From Diphasiastrum complanatum (lineage: Eukaryota; Streptophyta; Lycopodiopsida; Lycopodiales; Lycopodiaceae), in NCBI GenBank assembly GCA_029204225.1, contig CM055098.1, positions 9,033,746 to 9,097,745 of the forward strand: 64,000 nucleotides of DNA. Reading direction: 5' to 3'. This document shows, piece after piece, positions 44,234 through 55,748 of this stretch. Numbering within the stretch: the first letter of the stretch is position 1; each line of letters starts with the position of its first letter. A program made the position numbers and the translations under genes. The notes below the pieces were generated by a model, which saw only the letters and a program-made list of their open reading frames with translations, searched no databases and had not been told where the DNA came from.

Positions 44234-44470
44234 CTAACTCGTCCCCAATCCAACCAATTGGCGAAACAATGTAGCATCTATCATCTTACTTTCATCCTCA
44301 AGGGATAACTTCTTACCAATCTCAATAGATGTGGAAACTAGCTTGCTATCACACATTTTGAATCGCTCCAACATCTCTTGTATATATTTGGCTTGTGTGA
44401 GTGCAATGACGTCTTGTCTTTGCCATAATTCTACTCCTAAGCAATAGTGCGTCAACCCAAGATCAATCAT
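44234..44470 (-). pseudogene. Copia RT C-terminal fragment
   Basis: MIDLGLTHYCLGVELWQRQD, IALTQAKYIQEMLERFKMCD and DATLFRQLVG are the conserved RT thumb segment (DLG..HY.LG.E....I.L.Q.KY...LL..F.M). It would be followed 3' by RNase H, but the LTR at 43570-44035 comes soon after, so most of that is deleted. Confidence 0.85.
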
Positions 44471-45904
44471 ATCAAAACTAAAAGATAGATCTTTTTTTAT
44501 TGCACTAATCAGGCTCTTATCATTTCTTGTGATAATGAGATCATTTTAAGCATCATTATCTTTGATTGAGTTGTTTTCTTTCTAGTCTCAACTCAAGATC
44601 AGCACCCTTTGATGGGGTGATGCTATTTCGACTTTTTCATAGACCAGTGTATGCGATTATCAGGTGTTCCTATTTGCATCAATCTTCCATAAATATGGTA
44701 CTTTCATACAAAACAACCAAATTCTCGTGTTTCTATTTTGGCATATGCACCCACTCCTATCAATGTTTGGAAAAATGCCCTTGAAACTGACCATGCATAA
44801 GGAGGAATGCTTATGCATATGTCTTGATCAAAAAATGAATGATGGATGCATATTTTAGTAGTGTCTAGTGTGAGCATGTGTTGCTGCATGTGTAAATGCA
44901 TAGTGATCAATGAATCTTCCATACTCTAGATCAGGTGCAATGTTTGATCTTGCAATTTGGATGTGCTCTCCCAAAAGTATTCTTGTCCCTCAAATTTTTC
45001 TCTTGATCCCATGACATGATTTTTCAATGCTTGATCTTGTGTTTTCATATTTCATAAGTGCTCAAAAGGAGTTGTGGTGCTAGATGTAAGAATTTAAGTC
45101 TAAGGTCCAATCCTAAATTGGCTTGGCATGAGCATCATGATTTCAAGATGATAAATTTGTGTTTTTAATTATGGCTACAATGTTCTCTCTTCTTCATAGA
45201 TGTAGATATATCTGAATAGAACAAAAACTCTTTTCTTTTTTTTTGAATATATACATATTTTCCAAGATCACTCCCCTCTCCACTACGTTATTTCTATTGT
45301 GCCCATTTTCCTTCTCAAATCCTTCTCCTTATATTCTCCTATTCAATCATTCATGCCCCTAATTGACGTCGATGCATTTCGCTTTTTAAATCAATGCATA
45401 ATGCACATGGCGTGGATTTAATTTGACTAACCTATATACAATGCATTTCATGTCTAGATGGTGCAATTGTGGTTCGAGGAGAATATAGTACACATCTATC
45501 AAGCATACTCCTTCTTGCAAGCATTTTCTCTTGCCATAACTTTTTCAATATTTTCATAGATTAGTGTCTTGTTATCATCCACAAAGATTGGATCAGCTCC
45601 TTCTACAAAGTTGTGTTGGAATATCTCATTTAGTATTTTTCGCTCCTTTGTTGATTGGTCCCTTATTTTAAGATATAGTACAAGATCAAACCTAGTCTAC
45701 ATAGGTTCATTTGGGTTACACCATCATTTTTCTAGTTGCATTTTAGTAGTAAAGATTGGTAAACCACATATACGTATGCCTCAAAGAACATAGCTCCACT
45801 TGATTCACACACAATACATGTCACCAACTAGGCCTATAGGGCTTTCAAATGTTTTTTATTCATATGGAAGAACACCTCTCTTCTTTTTTATCTTTTTCCA
45901 AGAA
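44471..45904. other. Intergenic DNA, no gene seen
   Basis: No domain was recognised on either strand. Short frames at 44566-44922 and 45569-45793 have no family resemblance. Confidence 0.55.
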
Positions 45905-46160
45905 TTATGTGCCAGGGAATATTCATCAAGAGTATGGTATTGACTAGGATGAGACCTTTGCACCTGTGGCAAAGATGGTAAGCATTCATGTCATTATCTC
46001 TCTTGCAACTCTTTATGGTTGGGATCTATGGCAATTAGATATCACTAATGCATTCTTGAATGGACATCTTGAAGAGGAGATTTACATGGAGAAACTCGAG
46101 GGCTACATTTGTCATGGAAAGACTAATCATGTTTGTTTTCTCCAAAAGAGTTTGTATGGG
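45905..46160 (+). pseudogene. Copia RT fragment
   Basis: Frames give [18 protein letters not shown]-like sequence with breaks, then [40 protein letters not shown] and VCFLQKSLYG. This is the RT region from the fingers to just before GLKQ. It stops abruptly at about 46160, where the gypsy leader starts. Confidence 0.85.
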
Positions 46161-46164
46161 CCAT

Positions 46165-46763
46165 GTTCATCAAAGAAAAATTCAAGGGCAAAGGTAAGAC
46201 TAAGTGGCCTAAAGGAAGAGGGACCCAAATCTTTGTCCTAGAATTCGTTGGCTTCACTGAGGCTAGATCTCATCAGGATCAGTTCTCCAGCAGTCCCGCG
46301 AATTCTATCTCAGAGATTTTGCCTGTTTACTGTCAGAAAATCACATTTTTTCTCATATTTCCTATCTGCCAGTCAAACCTCTCTGTTAGAATTCGCCATC
46401 AACCCTCAGAATTTGTTCTCAAAGAGTATGATTTCCCTGTCCGACCCGCAAATTTTGAAACTACAATCTTTTTTTAGAAAATCTAAAAAAATCACTATTC
46501 TGACATTAAGAACTTCTTGTCAGAATTTGCGAGTATTACAGTTCGATTTATCTGCCTCTCCACGATTTCTCAACCTGTCCGCGAATTCTACGATGACCAG
46601 AAAGACCAGTTTTTTGTCCTACACTATCGATTCTGCAAGCAAATTGCCTTTTTGCCAAGTACAGTACTGACCTGCTCATCTGTATTATGCATCATGCCTC
46701 GTGACTGTGCTAAATCTTCTAATTCAGCTCCTTCGTGACTAGAATGAAGAATTCCACGTATCA
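46165..46763 (+). other. Gypsy leader with repeated GAATTCGC-like words
   Basis: Non-coding before gag. At least five words of the type CGCGAATTCTA, AGAATTCGCC, CAGAATTTGCGAG and CCGCGAATTCTACG occur between 46295 and 46590, in both orientations. Similar words are at 13640-13730 and 26080-26140. No LTR or PBS is present upstream; the copia RT fragment replaces them. Confidence 0.55.
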
Positions 46764-48419
46764 ATGCACCAAAGTACGATGGAGAATCTGACGCAGTCCG
46801 ATATCTCCAAGACTTTGATAATGCATGTCATTTTTTATGGAGATACCTCTAAAACGAAAAAGCTACGCCTATTTCCTATGGTACTCTATGGAACCTCCAA
46901 GAAATGGTACTTGAATCTCGAAGCTCCTGATCTTGCTTCTTGGACCACCCTCAAGGACGCTCTCATCAAGCGTTTCAAACCATCCAAACTGACTCAGAGC
47001 CCATTCATTCAAATTATCCACATCAAGATGTGTCGCGAAGAGTCTGTTTGAAACTACATTGAGCATTTTAAATGTCTCAAAGTAGAATGTGTTGATGAAA
47101 ATATCACCGAACGTCAAACTGTTCTTAGTTGGATTGCCTAAAAACATCTGCCGTGAACTCAAAGCAATTGACCTTTATGATCAACTTAAAGATGTGATGA
47201 CCGATGCTATCCGTGAGAAAGTCGAAGGTTCTGACGATGATTTTGACCATCGCGAAAAAAAATCTAAGAATCCGGACTGTTCTAACCACCCAAATTCTGA
47301 CAATATTGCTCAATCTTCTAAACTTCTACATCAAATGGAAACCTGGCAAAAAGCTCAATAATCTCATATGGATAAACTCATTGCCGATTTCCAAACCGCC
47401 ATGAAACAGATTGCTGAGAAATCCTTTCCAGCAAGGAAAAATGTCTGGTGTCCAATCTGCTCACAGCATCACATTGCTAATGAATGCCCTCAACTGTGAA
47501 ACCATTTCCTAGTAGCCAACAGACCCACCATCTATCGAGCTTACCGCCCTTACCCTCCACAACAGCCTGTGCCATGACTAGGAGTCTACCAACCATGACC
47601 AACTACACCAAATCAATACCCATCCCCACGTCAACAGTTTGTGTTAACCAACCTGCCCCACAAAACGTTGTCCATTATCTTGATCCGAATACCATCGATC
47701 CAGCCACCTACTATGTGGAAGACAATACTCAACCACAGTACTCTACTGAAATGGTTGTTTATTATACTTGTGATTCTAATGCTCAAACAATGGATCCCAA
47801 TGCCCAAGCTTACAATCCAAACTCTATCTTTGCCACACATCAACTACCCGCAATACAAGGATGTTTTATTTGTGCAGGTAAACATCCTAGTATTCGCTGC
47901 CCAAATAAACTTCGTTTTCCTCCAGCTTGTGAAAACTGTGGTATTGAACATCACGTAAAGGATTGGCCATCCCGATCTAAGCCCACTGCTCTTGTCTGTT
48001 TAGTGCAAGTAGAAACCTTACCCATCGAAACTCATCCTTCTTGGGTCTTGACTCGGGCACAAACCCAACGCCAAGGCCCTACACTTGGACCCAGCAAAAC
48101 TCAACCGCAGGCTGTTCCTCCAAGAGAAGATTCAACCCCGATAGTTTACCCTCACCCATCTGAGAAATTTGACTGCATCATCAGTATTGCCAGCAAATCC
48201 GCAATGCCGACCAACAATCTTCCACTTCCCATAAAGTACCTCACAAGCCCTTTGACAACAAAACCCTTGAAGGTACCGAAGTTTGGGGAGATTTACTACA
48301 AGCCAATGTCACTCTTCTCTTCCATGTACTCAGGAAGCATGCTGGCCAGTAGAAACAATAGATCCAATCCAATAACACCACCACTACTGACAAGTTGCCT
48401 GAAATGCCCTTACATCTAA
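46764..48419 (+). pseudogene. Gypsy gag with zinc knuckles
   Basis: The capsid part reads KLRLFPMVLYGTSKKWYLN, SWTTLKDALIKRFKPSKL and QIIHIKMCREESV, then a TGA, NYIEHFKCL and a frameshift near 47085. Nucleocapsid: CPICSQHHIANEC (about 47446-47490), CFICAGKHPSIRC (about 47860) and CENCGIEHHVKDW, where the last Cys is Trp. Long Pro/Gln-rich linkers separate them. The 311-codon frame 47484-48419 is the longest open part. It corresponds to the minus fragment at 20010-20835. Confidence 0.8.
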
Positions 48420-48439
48420 CCAATCCACTCAGCGAACGA

Positions 48440-48906
48440 GGCAACATCAAAATCCCAGCTACCCATCATCAATCCCGTGAAGTTTTAGTAGTACTCGATG
48501 GTGGCTCCGGTGTTAATATCATTTCTACATCCCTCATGATAGAATGGAATCTGAGAGACAAGCTAGCCAAACCCACCTGTCAGCTTCGGCTGGCTGATCA
48601 AATGTGGTCCGACCTACCGGTTTCCTTCCACACGTGCTGATCAAACTAGGAGGTCTCAAGTTTTTTGTCGATCTCGTAGTACTTGATATTCCCAATAATG
48701 CCTATTCTTATAAATTACTACTCGGTTGTCCGTGGCTCACCAATGCACGAGTCGTTCATGACTGGAGCAAAGGCCGAGTCACTTTTGAAAATCATGACAA
48801 TTCTGTCACCATTGATTCAACAGGTAAACTCAAACCTGCATGCATCCATGATGAAGGGTCGTCAACCACCAACTCAGTATTTGAGCCATACCAGTCCAGC
48901 CACTAA
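48440..48906 (+). pseudogene. Gypsy aspartic protease
   Basis: VLVVLDGGSGVNIISTSLM carries the active site, then CQLRLADQ, and after a frameshift near 48605 VRPTGFLPHVLIKLGGLKFF, VDLVVLDIP, SYKLLLGCPWLTNARVVHDW. Ortholog of 19313-20008. One frameshift separates the halves. Confidence 0.88.
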
Positions 48907-49589
48907 AAAGGTCATTATGTTAAATCTACTGATATCATAAACTGGAGTCATAGTCTAGCTACCATTGATTGTGTAAATGCCGATTATTGTGCTCAGCATC
49001 AGGATAATTGTACCTCTCTACTCCCGATCGATCACGACCAATTACCTGCTCTGGATACACCTATCATCAATATCAATTTTATTGATATTCTTCCACACCA
49101 TGATGAGCTGCTAAATGTTGCATGGCTACCTACTAATGAATTAGATGATTTATTCATCGATGACGAGAATGTCTTACGAATTCAGAATTGCCTAGAAGAG
49201 TTGGACATTTCTGATATTCAGATCCTCAATTATATGGAGGCACTTCCACTTAGGACATATCCGCAACATGCTTCCAAGGTGGAACCAGTTGCCAAGGTTG
49301 CAATTGAAAAGCCTGAGACAAAATTCTACCGTCCCAAATGCCCACACTATCCATGGGATCTCTGTGAGGAGGAGATCATCTTTCAAATTGATGACGAGAT
49401 CCTACATGACATACCGACCGTCCCTCATCCACACACCTCTCCACCACCAAAGCCTCAACCATGTGGTCATACTATGAAAGAGAAAATGAAAAAACCGCTT
49501 CAAATTCCCAATCACCATCCCGGCAAGAGAAAGGCTAGGCCCCCCTCGAATCTCTAGCCCATGATGTTCCTGCATACTTTAAGGACTAT
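48907..49589 (+). pseudogene. Linker between protease and RT of the gypsy element
   Basis: The frames are partly open (49201-49557 holds FYRPKCPHYPWDLCEEE and a Pro/His-rich run), but no conserved domain is seen. Such linkers vary between gypsy elements. Confidence 0.5.
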
Positions 49590-51228
49590 ATGATCAAGGA
49601 TGTCACAATTCAATTACCCCAAGCTCAACGTGAGCCAACTGGTAATTCACCCTACGAAGGCCCTGCACAAACCATAACCCTTTCTCTGAGTGAGCCAAAT
49701 ACAACCAACGAATATCTTGTCCACATAGGAGCTCATCTCAATCGCAAACAACGCAGACGACTTGAAAAGCTCCTGCAAAAATATTGACATGTCTTTGCCT
49801 GGACCTATAAAGACATGAAAGGCGTCTCACTCCAAGTAGCTGTGCATCGTGTCCCGCTTAAACCGGGTGCAAGGCCCACTGCTAGTCGTCCATATAGATG
49901 CAATCCCATCAGGCCAAGATCAAGGAAGAATTACAACGCCTCTTAGATGTAGGATTTATCTATGAAATCGAGCATACTGAGTGGGTCTCTCCAATTGTCA
50001 TTGTTCCCAAGAAAAATGAAAAACTCCGAATCTGTGTCGACTTTAAGAAACTTAACGCCGTCACCGAACGTGATCATTTTCCATTACCTTTCAGAGAATC
50101 CATCTTAGAAAATCTAGCAAGAGATGAGGCTTACTCCTTTTTAGATGGCTTTAGCGGATACAATATGATTCAAATCGCTAAAGAAGATCAACATAAAATC
50201 GCTTTTGCCATAGAATGGAGAACCTTCTGCTGGAAAGTCATGCCCTTTGGTCTTTGCAATGCTCCTAGCACCTTCCAACGTGTTATCAGCAGATGGGCAA
50301 TACCTTCTTAGAGGTTTACTTGGATGATTTAGGAGAACATTCCAAAGAAACGCGCCATCTGTCTGTGCTCGTAAAAAATTTTATCCAATGTCAACGCTTC
50401 GGCATCTCTCTTAATCCTGAAAAATGCCAGATTTGGGTAACCCATGGTATTGTGTTAGGCCATATTATCTCATGAAATGGCATTGCCACTGACTCTGAAA
50501 AGATCCTTATCATTCAAAATGTACTGGAACCGCGTACGATACGTAAAGTTTACTCTTTCTTTGGCCACGCCAACTACTATCGATGCTTTATTTTCGATTT
50601 TGCTAACAAAGCACGCTTAATCTACAAAGTAGTTGTAGTTCCCAAATGGACGGATGAACAACGCGTCGTCTTTAATTAACTCAAAGAAACCCTTACCAAT
50701 GCACCCATCCTCCGGGCTCCTGAGTATTCTAAAGAATTTCATGTGCATACCGATGCATCCAAGTATGCCATTGGAGCAGTGCTCACCCAACCGGGAGAAT
50801 TCAAAAAGGACTACTCAATCTGTTTTCTTAGTTGACAATTGATACCTACTGAAGTCAATTATACCACTACCGAACGTGAAGCCTTGGCAATGGTATATGC
50901 GGTTCAAAAGTTTCGCTATTATCTTCTAGGAAGAGTTTTTGTGTTCTTGTTTTTAGATCATCAAGCATTGTTGTATCTCATCAACAAGACCTGCACCACA
51001 GGCCGTATTACTAGATGGATCCTATTACTGCGAGAATTTGAGTTTAGGATCGTGGTTCGTAAGGGAGTTTAACATTTTCTAGCAGACCATCTATCCCGAA
51101 TTCCTAACCTTCCTACCCCTGATCAAGGTGTCAACGATGATTTACCAGATGCAGTCCTTTTCCAACTTGACTCTACACCTGTATGGGCTAAGAAAATTAC
51201 AGAATATTTCACTTCAGGGTAGATGGAC
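49590..51228 (+). pseudogene. Gypsy reverse transcriptase and RNase H
   Basis: HVFAWTYKDMKGV and VAVHRVPLKPGARP precede RT: EWVSPIVIVPKKNEKLRICV, FKKLNAVTERDHFPLPF, YSFLDGFSGYNMIQIAKEDQ, KVMPFGLCNAPSTFQRV and VYLDDLGEH (YxDD). RNase H: VHTDASKYAIGAVLTQPGEF, EVNYTTTEREALAMVYAVQK and LADHLSRIPNLPTP. Stops or shifts are at about 49786, 49905, 50290, 50473, 50679, 50835 and 51071. It is colinear with 52497-53520 on the other strand. The match ends at ACTTCAGGGTAGATGGA (about 51228); integrase is missing because of a deletion. Confidence 0.92.
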
Positions 51229-51480
51229 CATCATTACCAAATCGTGGACACTGAGGACAATTTCTAAGTGAAGTTGCGAATTTCTGCCAAAAAAAGTCTA
51301 TATATAGTCCTCCACCCTTCTCTCCATGAGTTCATTTTAGTTTGCTGCTCTCGAGTTCATGCCAAAAATTTTCAAAATTCTCAGAGCAATCTAAAATCAC
51401 TGCTATCATGGCTTCCCACGATTCCTCGCTTAGTTTGCATCGCCGTAAATTCCCTTGTCCTTATTTAGGAGATATTTTTA
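51229..51480 (+). promoter_or_regulatory. TATA-bearing block before a short ORF start
   Basis: TCTATATATAGTCCTCC (TATA at 51299-51306) aligns with 13955-13970 and the preceding 60 bases. About 105 bases later comes ATG (51408, MASHDSSLSLHRRKFPCPYL), open up to the junction with the minus gypsy copy near 51480. It supports an internal promoter plus 3' ORF after pol in this family, or an LTR end; only the ORF start survives. Confidence 0.5.
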
Positions 51481-52470
51481 TGATCTGGTATAGCAGGACC
51501 TTATCTCCGATCTGGAATTCTCTGAGTTTCAAAGATCGATCATGCCATATTTTTTGTCGACATTTGTGGAATTGTTGTGCATGGATGTTGATCCGTCGTG
51601 TTTCACATAGTTGTTCTAGATGGAATAACCTATTTGCTAGAGTTTGTTGATTATCTAGCTCAAGATTATAGGCCACTCGAAGGGAGGGGATATATGCTAG
51701 CTGAAAAGGGATTAAGCCTGTAGCTCTCTTCGGGGTGGTGCGATAAGCCCAGAGAGCAGCATGAAGTTTGAGCTCCCAATCAAATCGGCTGGATTTGACG
51801 GTTTTGGTGAGAATTCCACATAGGATTTTATTGGTAGATTCCGCTTGGCCATTGCATCGTGGATAGTATGGGGATCTTTTGCGATGTACCACAAAATTTT
51901 TTGAAAGGAGATCTGCTATGACAAAGTTAAGGAAATGTGTATTCCTATCACTAATAAGTTCAAGAGGACAACCAAAACAAACGATAACCTGTTCATAGAG
52001 AAATTTTGTGGTAGAACGAGTGTCGGTATTACGAACAGCTCTTGCTTCAGCCCATTTGGTACAATAGTTTGTAGCTACTATGATGTAACGAGATTGTGTG
52101 TGTCGAGCAGTGGGTCTAATGGGTCCAACATAATCAATCCCCCATTTTTGGAAAGCTTGATCAGTGGTTACAGGGTGTGAAGGCATGTAGTCGATCTTTT
52201 GAAATTGTTTTGTGCATTGGCAGACATCACAGGCCTTTGTGTAATTGTGCGTATCCTTGAAGAGTGTTGGCCACCAAAAATCGGCCAGGAGGATTTTCTT
52301 AGCAGTCATTTCAGAAGAGACATGGCCTGCACCAATACCTTCATGAGTGAGGGAAATTACAGAGGATATTTTACCTTCAGTAAGACATCGTCGGATGATT
52401 CCATCTAACCCTTGCTTGTACAGTTGGTCGGCAATTCGTATAAGGTTTGGTCTTGAGGACCAATGCACGT
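51481..52470 (-). pseudogene. Gypsy integrase, nearly intact
   Basis: Open for 335 codons. Zinc-binding part: HEGIGAGHVSSEMTAKKI and CDVCQCTK; core: KWGIDYVGPIRP, LELISDRNTHFLN and NGQAESTNK, so all three DDE residues are kept. Compared with 12320-13408 it lacks about 14 residues after PFQLAY (the YGQEVAMPVDF block) in frame, and its end is replaced after KVLLYQ at the junction with the plus copy. RNase H follows to the right. Confidence 0.92.
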
Positions 52471-52496
52471 TGTTCAGGTTTAGATAAGGAAGGATC

Positions 52497-53520
52497 CATC
52501 TGCCCTGAAGTTAAATACTTGGTGATTTCCTTAGCCCATATGAGTGTAGAGTCAACTTGGAATAGTATGGCATCTGGTAAATCATCGTTGACGTCTTGAT
52601 CAAGGGTTAGGGATTCGAGATAGATGATCTGCTAGAAAATGTTGACTCCCTTACGAACCACGATCCTAAACTCAAATTCTCTCAGTAGTACGATCCATCT
52701 AGTAATATGGCTTGTGGTGCAAGTCTTGTTGATGAGATATAATAGTGTTTAATGATCAGTAAAGAATGCAAAAACTTTTTCCAGAAGATAATGACGAAAC
52801 TTCTGAACCGCATATACCATTGCCAAGGCTTCACATTCGGTAGTGGTATAATTGACTTCAGCAGGTATCAATTGTCGACTGAGAAAACAGATTGGGTAAT
52901 CCTTTTTGAATTCTCTTGGTTGGGTGAGCACTGTGCCAATGGCATACTTGGATGCATCGGTATGCACATGAAATTCTTTAAAATAATCAGGAGCCTAGGA
53001 GATAGGTGAATTGGTAAGGGCTTCTTTGAGTTGATTAAATGTGACGCGTTGTTCATCCGTCCATTTGGGAACGACAACTACTTTGTAGATTAAGTGTGCT
53101 TTATTAGTGAAATTGAAAATAAAGCACCGATAGTAGTTGGCATGGCCAAGGAAAGAATAAACTTCGCGTATTGTACGTGATTCTGGTAGATTTTGAATGA
53201 TAAGGATCTTTTTGGGATTAGTGGCAATGCCATTTCTGGAAATAATATCTCCTAACACAATACCGTATGTTACCCAGATCTGGCATTTTTCAAGATTAAG
53301 GGAGATTCCGAATCATTGACATTAGATAAAAAAAAATTTCGAGCACAGACAGAAGGCGTGTTTCTTCTGAATGTGCACCTAAATCGTCCAAGTAAACCTC
53401 TAGGGTATCGCCCATCTGCTGAGAAAAGACAGCTTGCATAACACGTTGGAAGGTGCTAGGGGCATTACAGAGTCCAAAAGGCATGACTTTCCATCATAAA
53501 GTACCCCATTCTGTGGCAAC
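52497..53520 (-). pseudogene. Gypsy RT and RNase H, inverted copy
   Basis: MPFGLCNAPSTFQRVMQAVF, LEVYLDDLGAHSEETRLL, then NGIATNPKKILIIQNLPESR, SFLGHANYYRCFIFNF, HTDASKYAIGTVLTQPREF and EVNYTTTECEALAMVYAVQK. Frameshifts lie at 53296 and 52996, and stops near 52745 and 52632. It matches the plus copy along about 1 kb. Upstream RT (motif A) is missing beyond 53520, where the sequence deviates and the copia LTR begins at 53582. Confidence 0.9.
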
Positions 53521-53581
53521 AACGGTTTTATGTTGATCTTCCACTTCGGCCACTTCAGTATCGTCGTGTTTTAAAATCACA

Positions 53582-54480
53582 TGTGGGCGTGAGTAGCCGC
53601 GGAAGCTCGCGGATTAGAGTGGCGTGTAGGAACGGAAACACAACCGTTAGCAATAGAATTATTCAAGTAGAAGAATTCATACAGAATGCACAAATGAACG
53701 ACGCAGTAGTGAGAAAAAAATTGCACTCTGATTAATATCAACAGTGAGTACAATAGCTTGAAGTAATAATTTCAGCTTGTTGAGCGTGATAACGCTGGCT
53801 ACATATAACTCTAATTGAAAGAGAATTTCAATTAACACTTACATAGCTTGATTCAGCTAGTATATACATTTACAAGTGTCGAGAGACAAAAAATATCTTA
53901 CAAGCTTTTAATGCTATTTACGCCAGTCTTTGCATATGTACTAAGTTGGTAACCGCTAACCGCCTTTGGGATATTTGGTTGTCCAGCTGTTTTAGGGTTG
54001 TTGATAAGTTGGCGGCGTCGGTCAACCAATGTAGCAAAAACGTGAAAAACCCGAAGGTGCCCTTAGATTGAAGGTTTGCAACTCCTGAAGGTGCCCTTAC
54101 ACTAAAGGTATGTAAAACCCTAAGGCGCCCTTAGCTTCAAGGCAACGAAGAAGGCAAAAAGACGAAAAAGCCAAAAAAGTGCCATACACTGAAGGAAGAG
54201 AAGAAGGCGAAGGTGCCTTAAACTAAAGACAATGAGAAAGGCAAAAAGTGCCTTAGTTTAGAGGCGGCGAAGAAAACCAAAAAAGACGAAGGTGTCCTAA
54301 AATGGTTTTAAGATTTTCTAGGTACTTTGTCACATTTTTCGCAAAGAGCAAAAAGGTCAAAAAGGTGAAGGTGGTCCAGAAATGGTTTAAGTCATTATGG
54401 CCAGTGTGTCGCATTTTTTGTGAAGGGAAGAAGGCGAAAAAGCAAAGGTGCTTTAAAAATGCTTCATGTCATGGAGGCCA
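53582..54480 (-). repeat. Second copy of the 15.1-16.0 kb copia LTR
   Basis: From TGTGGGCGTGAG on, this is colinear with 15146-15900: GGCGTGTAGGAACGGAAAC, TACAATAGCTTGAAGTAATAA, GCTATTTACGCCAGTCTTTGC. The tandem part (54050-54470) has more and more diverged GAAGGTGCCCTTA-type units. The U3 start (TGTTAGA) is lost; at about 54480 it changes to a copia RNase H fragment on the plus strand. Confidence 0.8.
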
Positions 54481-54483
54481 AGG

Positions 54484-54741
54484 AGGTACCATTAATCTTT
54501 TGTGAAAACCAATCAAGCCAACAATTTGAAACCAATCCTACATTTTATGCAAGGAGCAAGCACATCGCCAATTGCTCATTATTTTGTGAGGGAGAAGGTG
54601 CAAGACAAAGAGATCCAACTCCAACATGTGCCATCATCAGATTGCTTGGCTGATATTCTCACTAAATTCTTATCTAAGGATTTATTCATCAAGCTAAGAT
54701 CAACCCTTGGGATTTTGGATAAGTGTAACATAGTTTCATGA
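54484..54741 (+). pseudogene. Copia RNase H end
   Basis: VPLIFCENQSSQQFETNPTF, YARSKHI, then after a shift near 54575 AHYFVREKVQDKEIQLQHVP, SSDCLADILTKFLSKDLFIK and LRSTLGILDK, ending TGA at 54741. A purine tract GAGGAG and TGTGAAAATTGAC at 54758 mark the start of its 3' LTR, which fades out after about 150 bases. Confidence 0.88.
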
Positions 54742-54954
54742 AGCTAGATTTGAGGAGTGTGAAAATTGACAAATTCTAGCTTGATTTGTATATAGTTTGT
54801 ACATTTTGTAAATTCACACATGTGAGAAAATTTTTCCACATGTGTATTAGCCTATGAATAGATCCCAATCATAGGAGTTAGTTATTCAATTATGTTCGTC
54901 TCAATCGGAGCTACGGTTAAGAAGTTAGACCATTTTTTTAATATATAAAAAAAC

Positions 54955-55019
54955 CTGATATCGATTCAATGTGTGGATGACCAGTCAAATAGCACATTTG
55001 CACATTGAATCAATATCAG
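54955..55019. repeat. Inverted repeat, 19-bp arms (CTGATATYGATTCAATGTG)
   Basis: Arms 54955-54973 and 55001-55019 pair with one mismatch around 27 bases. With a one-base bulge the stem extends by AAAC/GTTT. Confidence 0.85.
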
Positions 55020-55492
55020 AGTTTGAAAAGCTCTTGCACCATCACCGGAAAATGCATAGGAGAAATGAAGCCGTCGATTCCAAGCGCTAGTTGCATATTT
55101 TTTCAAGGGTGTGGGACCCTTCAGAGAAAAAAACAAGAGAACTACAGTTTAGAAAAACTAATGCTAGTTAAACTATTCGGATAGATATTTAATATACAGG
55201 CAGCACTTATTGTCCAATGAAATATTTATTTTTGCCCGACAAGAGTTTTTGAAATAATAAAAAATAACCTGAAACTTGAACACTTTTTACATCCGGTGAG
55301 CACTGTTACAGTGTTGTACACATGTTATAAGCTTATTGGTCCATTTGGAGGCTTAAAGCATGTGAAGTCAACAAAAGCATCTCTACAAAGGGCCCATTTT
55401 GAATCCAAACTTCCCCTAATGCTTGCTAAACGTGTGCAGATGGTTTTATTGAACAGATTTTTAGGTTGAGCCAGGACACACGTACAACGGTA

Positions 55493-55748
55493 TTAGGGCA
55501 AATCCATGCCATGCTAACCCGTGGACCCATGAATGAGTCATGTAATGGTGTCAGGACCCTTGAGCATATCCATGTTTTCCAAGGGTTTTCAAGCTCGGTT
55601 ACTAGTTTAATTCCTAGCATAAACTTAAAGGGCACGTGCCGGATTTATATAATTGTTTACGTTGCCATTTTTTAGAATAACAAAGTAACTAACCTTTGGC
55701 GTGTATAGTCCCAATCAATATGTTAGGGCAAATCCATGCCATTCTAAC
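55493..55748. repeat. Direct repeat TTAGGGCAAATCCATGCCAT, 230-bp period
   Basis: 26-base copies at 55493-55518 and 55723-55748 differ at one base. A weaker third piece, GCGCAAATCCATGCGTTCCAA, lies near 55770. Confidence 0.8.
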
